Shown here in pieces: positions 41,451 to 45,292 of a stretch of 45,292 nucleotides of DNA (its first letter is position 1; each line of letters opens with the position of its first letter). The stretch is from CAYLMG01 sp964464635 (lineage in GTDB: Bacteria; Planctomycetota; Phycisphaerae; Sedimentisphaerales; Anaerobacaceae). The notes beneath the pieces are model-generated. The model did not search any database, had not been told where the DNA came from, and saw nothing but the letters and a program-made list of their open reading frames with translations. The translations under genes and the position numbers were made by a program. The stretch is from NCBI GenBank assembly GCA_964464635.1, contig CAYXGT010000010.1, positions 1 through 45,292 of the forward strand, given 5' to 3'.

Positions 41451-43676
41451 TTAATCAGATTCGTTTAATAATTTTTCCAGCAATTTGCGTGCTTGCACAG
41501 AATTAGGGTCTATATGTAAAGCGACACGGAGTTCTTCAATCGCTTCTTGCTTTTGTCCTTGCCTAATTAAAAGGCAACCAAGGTTGAAGTGCATAAACAA
41601 AGAATCCGGCATAAAATTCAATCCATTGCGGTACAACGTTACTGCTTCGTCAACCTTACCCTGCTTACAGAGCAATATTCCCAGATTATGATATGCTATC
41701 ACATGGTCTGGCAGTAATCGCAATGTTTGATAATATTGTTCTATAGCCTTATCGATTTGGCCCTGTTTTTCATATGCCATGGCTAAATTATTATGTGCCT
41801 GTTTGCAGGCGGGATTGTTTTGTAAAGCCCTGAGACTACGGTCGATAGCAGCATCCAGATCTCCCATTTTCCCTAATAGACCACCCAAAATAGCATGATA
41901 TTCGTAATAATCTGTATATTCCAAAACTGCAGAGTATTGTTCCGCTGCCGCCCGGTAGTCTTTCAGTCCAAAATTTAAAAAATCACCGTATTTCTGGCGC
42001 AGGTACCAATCTCCTTTATTATCCTCAATTGCCGAGCAATACTGACCAGATGCTTCTTTAAGGGCTTGGGGTGTTAGATTATTTTTATATTCTTTGAGCT
42101 TTTCCTCCATTTGCTCAACCTGCTTCTTGTGGTAAAGTTGATTGGTGAATGGTGCTCTTTTTATAAATTCATTGAGAATCTTATCGGCAATTTTATATTT
42201 ATCCCAATCAGTATAGGCTAAATCCTGGGCACACTCTGTCTCGGTCGGCAGTTGACGTATGCTTTCTTTTTGATGCTTGATCCTCTCCGGAAGGATTTTC
42301 TCCACTTGCTCGAAAACGGCTTTTGCCAGAAGATAATTGCCTTCGAAATTCAAATGCACATGCTCATAAAACAGGTCCTCGCCGGTGGTTTTATTAGAAC
42401 TGTTCTTTTCAAAAACCTCAACGGCATCTACAAAATAAACACCCTCAGCATCCCTGTCGGCCGCTGTCCGCTTAATAATCTCGTTTATCCGCGTGTCAGC
42501 ACGAAACCTGAGCGTATCCAAATCACGTCCCCGGATATATCTTTCCCGCGCATCTGCGAATTCGCCCATTGCCCAGTAACATTTACCAAGCCGAAACTGA
42601 AGGTCTGCGTAACAATCATCAATTTGAGCCGCCGCTAAATAGCGTTCCACTGCCTCAGGATATTTCCCGGTTGTCTCATATGCTATCCCTTGTTGATAAA
42701 TATCATCCCACTTTCTTTCATCTGACTCTGTCAGGTTTGACTTGTGTAGTGAAGCAAAAGGCGGGCAATCCTCCAGATTGCTGCCTACGGTACAAAAAAT
42801 TATCTCGGCTCCGCTTTGGTCGGCGATGTCCTTTATGTCTTCCATATTTCTTTCGAAATGCTGGTAAACGCTTTCAAGACGAGGGTCGTCCTCACGGACC
42901 TGATTTGCCAGAAACATTTCCAACCCGGCCCAGACCTTCGGTGCATTCTTTGATTGGCTTAGCGATCCCGTCAGGTTTGTTATCAGCTGCCCTATTTTCG
43001 TAGCCTTAAAGGCTATGTCGAAACGGATGAAAGATAAATTGTCCGAAAGCGGCGCAAAAACGGTACCTGCTCCGTAAGGTCCGACAACTTCGTTGTTGCC
43101 CATATATACGACAAATAAGTCTGAACCGTGACCCGAGCAGTCTTTTGCTATCTCTAAAATCACATGAGAATTTATCGCCGTCGTCGCTGTGGTAATCACT
43201 TCGAAATTTGTCTGTGGATACCGATGACGCAGCATCGCCTGTAGAATCCGTCCGAAACAATATGCTCCGTCTGGTTCGCCTGCTGCAGCAGATTCACCCA
43301 ACACAAAGATTCGGTAAGTATTTTCCGTTTTATCCTTTGAGAAGACATATGGAGTGGGTACCCGTGCAATATATCGCGGAAAAAAACGCCAACTGAATTT
43401 GAAATTGTTACAATAGGCATTTTTCCCACCCGATTTACACTCGATGATTGCACGTGCAGGAAAGCCATAACCAGCTATACGCAGAGTAACCTCCAGCAAC
43501 AGGAACAAAAGGGCTGGAATAACTACTAGTGCAATAAAACGAAACAACCACAAACGCCATCCGGTTATCTTCAATTGTGTTGTTTTTCCCGCTTTCGAAT
43601 AAACACGCTGCGACTTTTCCTTTTGTGAAATGTTTGTTTTGGATTTTTTCCTTTTCTTGTGACGTTCTCCTGTCAT
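41451..43676 (-). CDS. Membrane-anchored SGNH-like hydrolase with TPR repeats
   Basis: 741 residues. A basic N-terminus leads to one membrane helix (about 45-65), then an SGNH/GDSL-like hydrolase: GES at 127-129, GNNE at 193-196 and the C-terminal HVHLNFEGN with H439/H441. Between the second and last hydrolase blocks lies a TPR pair (about 325-385), so the active domain is split by repeats. A second TPR array fills about 560-735. It is likely periplasmic or cytoplasmic-membrane bound and may act on polysaccharide acetyl groups (inference from SGNH fold). Confidence 0.82.
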   Translation of the reverse strand: MTGERHKKRKKSKTNISQKEKSQRVYSKAGKTTQLKITGWRLWLFRFIALVVIPALLFLLLEVTLRIAGYGFPARAIIECKSGGKNAYCNNFKFSWRFFPRYIARVPTPYVFSKDKTENTYRIFVLGESAAAGEPDGAYCFGRILQAMLRHRYPQTNFEVITTATTAINSHVILEIAKDCSGHGSDLFVVYMGNNEVVGPYGAGTVFAPLSDNLSFIRFDIAFKATKIGQLITNLTGSLSQSKNAPKVWAGLEMFLANQVREDDPRLESVYQHFERNMEDIKDIADQSGAEIIFCTVGSNLEDCPPFASLHKSNLTESDERKWDDIYQQGIAYETTGKYPEAVERYLAAAQIDDCYADLQFRLGKCYWAMGEFADARERYIRGRDLDTLRFRADTRINEIIKRTAADRDAEGVYFVDAVEVFEKNSSNKTTGEDLFYEHVHLNFEGNYLLAKAVFEQVEKILPERIKHQKESIRQLPTETECAQDLAYTDWDKYKIADKILNEFIKRAPFTNQLYHKKQVEQMEEKLKEYKNNLTPQALKEASGQYCSAIEDNKGDWYLRQKYGDFLNFGLKDYRAAAEQYSAVLEYTDYYEYHAILGGLLGKMGDLDAAIDRSLRALQNNPACKQAHNNLAMAYEKQGQIDKAIEQYYQTLRLLPDHVIAYHNLGILLCKQGKVDEAVTLYRNGLNFMPDSLFMHFNLGCLLIRQGQKQEAIEELRVALHIDPNSVQARKLLEKLLNESD

Positions 43677-43778
43677 TTATTTTTTCCAAATCTTACAGGG
43701 CCTTTAACATCTCAATTTGTCGGCAAAACAAGTCATAGTTCATTAAATTGTAATTCATAAGTTATTACGCATTACATT

Positions 43779-44492
43779 TTAAGTTGTTTTTCTTAAACCT
43801 GTCAACTCATACTTGTTCAGTTTTCTGAACTTTCCGGCACCGACGCCTTTTAGCGATATATTTGCAATCTTTGTTCTCTTAATTGATACTGCTTTCAGGT
43901 CGACTTTCGCGAGCATTCTCCGTATCTGCCTGTTGATACCCTGTCTTATGGTTATCTCAAGCAGCGACGTTTCCTGCCCTTTCTTCAGAATTTTGACAAC
44001 TGCCGGCGCCGTCTTTCCCTCAGCCAGCCAGATACCCTTTTTCAATTTTTCTATTTTCTCCGCTGTAAATCCACCTTTAATTTTAACAACATACGTCTTC
44101 GGACAGGCATACCTCGGATGCGTTAATTTATTTGTCAGCCCGCTATCATTTGTAAGAATAATCAGGCCGGTCGTATCGATATCGAGTCTTCCGACACAAA
44201 ATATTCGCTGCCTGCAATTAATAAGGTCAATAGCCTTCGTCCTGCCCAGCGGATCTGAATTCGTGCAGACAACTCCTTTAGGCTTGTTTAACAGATAATA
44301 AACCTTTTTGTCGAAACTTATCCTGCGCCCATCGACCGTAATAGTATCCTTTTCAGGCTCGACAAATGCCGGCAGACTGTCAACAAGCTTGCCATTGACA
44401 CGCACACGCCCGTCAACAATCATCTGCTCGCATTTCCTGCGGGAATCTATTCCCGCACCTGCCAGAACCTTCTGTAATCTTTCTTTCGCCAT
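43779..44492 (-). CDS. 23S/16S rRNA pseudouridine synthase (RsuA/RluB family)
   Basis: 237 residues: an N-terminal S4 RNA-binding domain (LQKVLAGAGIDSRRKCEQMI) and a pseudouridylate synthase domain with the catalytic aspartate in GRLDIDTTGL. YYLLNKPKGVV and GINRQIRRM are typical of RluB/RluE/RluF/RsuA. Which site is modified cannot be read from sequence alone. Confidence 0.92.
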   Translation of the reverse strand: MAKERLQKVLAGAGIDSRRKCEQMIVDGRVRVNGKLVDSLPAFVEPEKDTITVDGRRISFDKKVYYLLNKPKGVVCTNSDPLGRTKAIDLINCRQRIFCVGRLDIDTTGLIILTNDSGLTNKLTHPRYACPKTYVVKIKGGFTAEKIEKLKKGIWLAEGKTAPAVVKILKKGQETSLLEITIRQGINRQIRRMLAKVDLKAVSIKRTKIANISLKGVGAGKFRKLNKYELTGLRKTT

Positions 44493-44638
44493 ATATCTAA
44501 TCAGCCTGTTAACTAAAATGATTATAATATCTGAACCCCAAAATGCTAATCTTAATATAACGAAACATATCAGCGGGAATTTCTCATTTATTACGCCAGT
44601 ACCGTTTGGTTAGCCCCGCCATCACGCGGCAATCCGTC

Positions 44639-44699
44639 ATTCCGCACTTGATGCGGAATCCAATATCAAAATTGTTAGCCCTGCCACCACGTGGCAGGG
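44639..44699. repeat. Two strong palindromes
   Basis: ATTCCGCA/TGCGGAAT with a 5-nt loop (44639-44659) and CCCTGCCAC/GTGGCAGGG with loop CAC (44679-44699). Similar GTTAGCCC(C/T)GCCA(T/C)CAC phrases occur at 44609-44625 and 44674-44690. These resemble dispersed palindromic repeat elements. They sit upstream of the pseudouridine synthase gene. Confidence 0.7.
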
Positions 44700-45136
44700 T
44701 TGATTTTGAATTTTACACTATGGTTTTTACTTTTGCACTTTTAGTTTTCAATTATCAACACAATACGCCATACGCGCCACGCAATACAATACTTGTAGCA
44801 TTGGTATCCTGCCAATGCATTAAAATCAGGATATTGCCGGTTTTATAAATTTTCGTAAAAATTGGAAAATTTTGTCATTTTTCTGTTGACAAAGCGGCTT
44901 TGTGCTTTTAGTATTATAAATAGAGACAGACGGGTTATATAGAATTTATTATAACTTAAAAAGTCATCATAATTTAACTTTTTTTCATATCACAAACCCA
45001 TCTGCCGAAAAAAGTTTGTTTTGCTATTCTGTTTTAGTATAGTCCTAATATCTGGTATTTTGCTGAAAAAACGGAATTTTCTTGAAATAAACATACTTTT
45101 TCGGTATAATTAATGCTGGACTTCGAGAGAGTTTAT
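44700..45136. other. Gene-free AT-rich spacer with promoter-like elements
   Basis: No gene is seen. TTGACA (44886-44891) with TAGTAT (44909-44914), 17-bp spacer, is promoter-like. CAGACGGGTT (44927-44936) and AACCCATCTG (44995-45004) form an imperfect long-range stem. A second promoter (45082-45110) follows. Confidence 0.45.
45082..45110 (+). promoter_or_regulatory. Promoter near the right edge
   Basis: TTGAAA (45082-45087), 17-bp spacer, TATAAT (45105-45110). It is 26 bp before an ATG at 45137 that starts a frame open to the window end. Confidence 0.55.
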
Positions 45137-45292
45137 ATGAGTATTGAAGGACATAACCGGATGAGGGGCGGAGACATCACAAGCGGAAGAGTCCCTGTCT
45201 ATAAAGAGCAATTCCTTAAACATAATAATCTTATATGTTTTAATCACACAAAACTTGTCCACCATAGCTTTAGCGAAGGTGGATTTGAAAGG
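45137..45292 (+). CDS. Partial ORF cut by window edge
   Basis: 52 codons without a stop (MSIEGHNRMRGG ... HHSFSEGGFER), preceded by GAGAG and a good promoter. No domain can be recognised from so short a piece, and coding status is uncertain. Confidence 0.35.
   Translation, partial: MSIEGHNRMRGGDITSGRVPVYKEQFLKHNNLICFNHTKLVHHSFSEGGFER

Overview
The window looks like a chromosomal segment of a Planctomycetota bacterium, most likely class Phycisphaerae. This is inferred from gene content, not from a marker-gene search: a PEP-CTERM protein, a secreted protein ending in a short dockerin-like EF-hand tail, many small lipoproteins, a Gram-negative lipid A and heptose core operon, and intergenic spacers filled with low-complexity repeats. 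The genes are mostly housekeeping and envelope genes, with several small accessory islands and duplications between them.

Layout. 104-4300 (minus): ADP-forming acetyl-CoA synthetase followed by an acetyl-CoA hydrolase/transferase carrying a Pat-like GNAT domain, ending in a clear terminator. 4397-5870 (minus): a NapH-type polyferredoxin preceded by a roughly 180-bp duplicate of the promoter and 5' end of the synthetase gene. 5903-6610: a Y1 (RAYT-like) transposase gene broken by one in-frame stop and flanked by REP-like palindromes. 6810-11286 (minus): CDF metal transporter, phosphohexomutase, short D-3-phosphoglycerate dehydrogenase, a putative lipoprotein and a DUF2752 membrane protein, with an inositol-monophosphatase-family gene divergent from them. 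12163-16196: repeat-filled spacers and an envelope cluster (lipoproteins, an entericidin-like peptide, a 49-residue lmo0937-type membrane peptide and a mechanosensitive-channel-type TM-helix protein). 16197-18542: alpha/beta hydrolase, Wzz-like chain-length protein, tRNA-Arg(ACG). 18555-21760: an M20 dipeptidase plus a 61-residue Cys-motif protein, part of which is duplicated around a PEP-CTERM gene.

21909-25257 (minus) is a compact SOS mutagenesis operon, lexA - DUF72 - umuD - umuC. A perfect 18-bp palindrome overlaps an almost ideal sigma70-type promoter in front of lexA. 25362-33435 (plus) is an envelope operon: lpxK, hldE, gmhA, gmhB (with a membrane-anchor extension), waaF, a WaaP-like kinase, a GT4 glycosyltransferase and plsY. 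A GC-rich, gene-free block at 33506-33733 can fold into a three-way junction and may be an undescribed RNA. 33874-39737 (minus) holds rpmB, gatC, gatA and gatB, with three AT-rich accessory genes wedged between the gat genes and dispersed repeats around two of them. The right end has the dockerin-type protein, a TPR/SGNH protein, an RsuA/RluB pseudouridine synthase, palindromic repeats and a promoter driving a reading frame cut off by the window edge.

The best candidates for something new are the self-contained lexA-DUF72-umuDC operon with its unusual operator, the putative structured RNA after plsY, the REP-flanked transposase relic, and the chimeric leader reading frame made by the acetyl-CoA synthetase duplication. 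No CRISPR array, prophage or conjugative element was seen.
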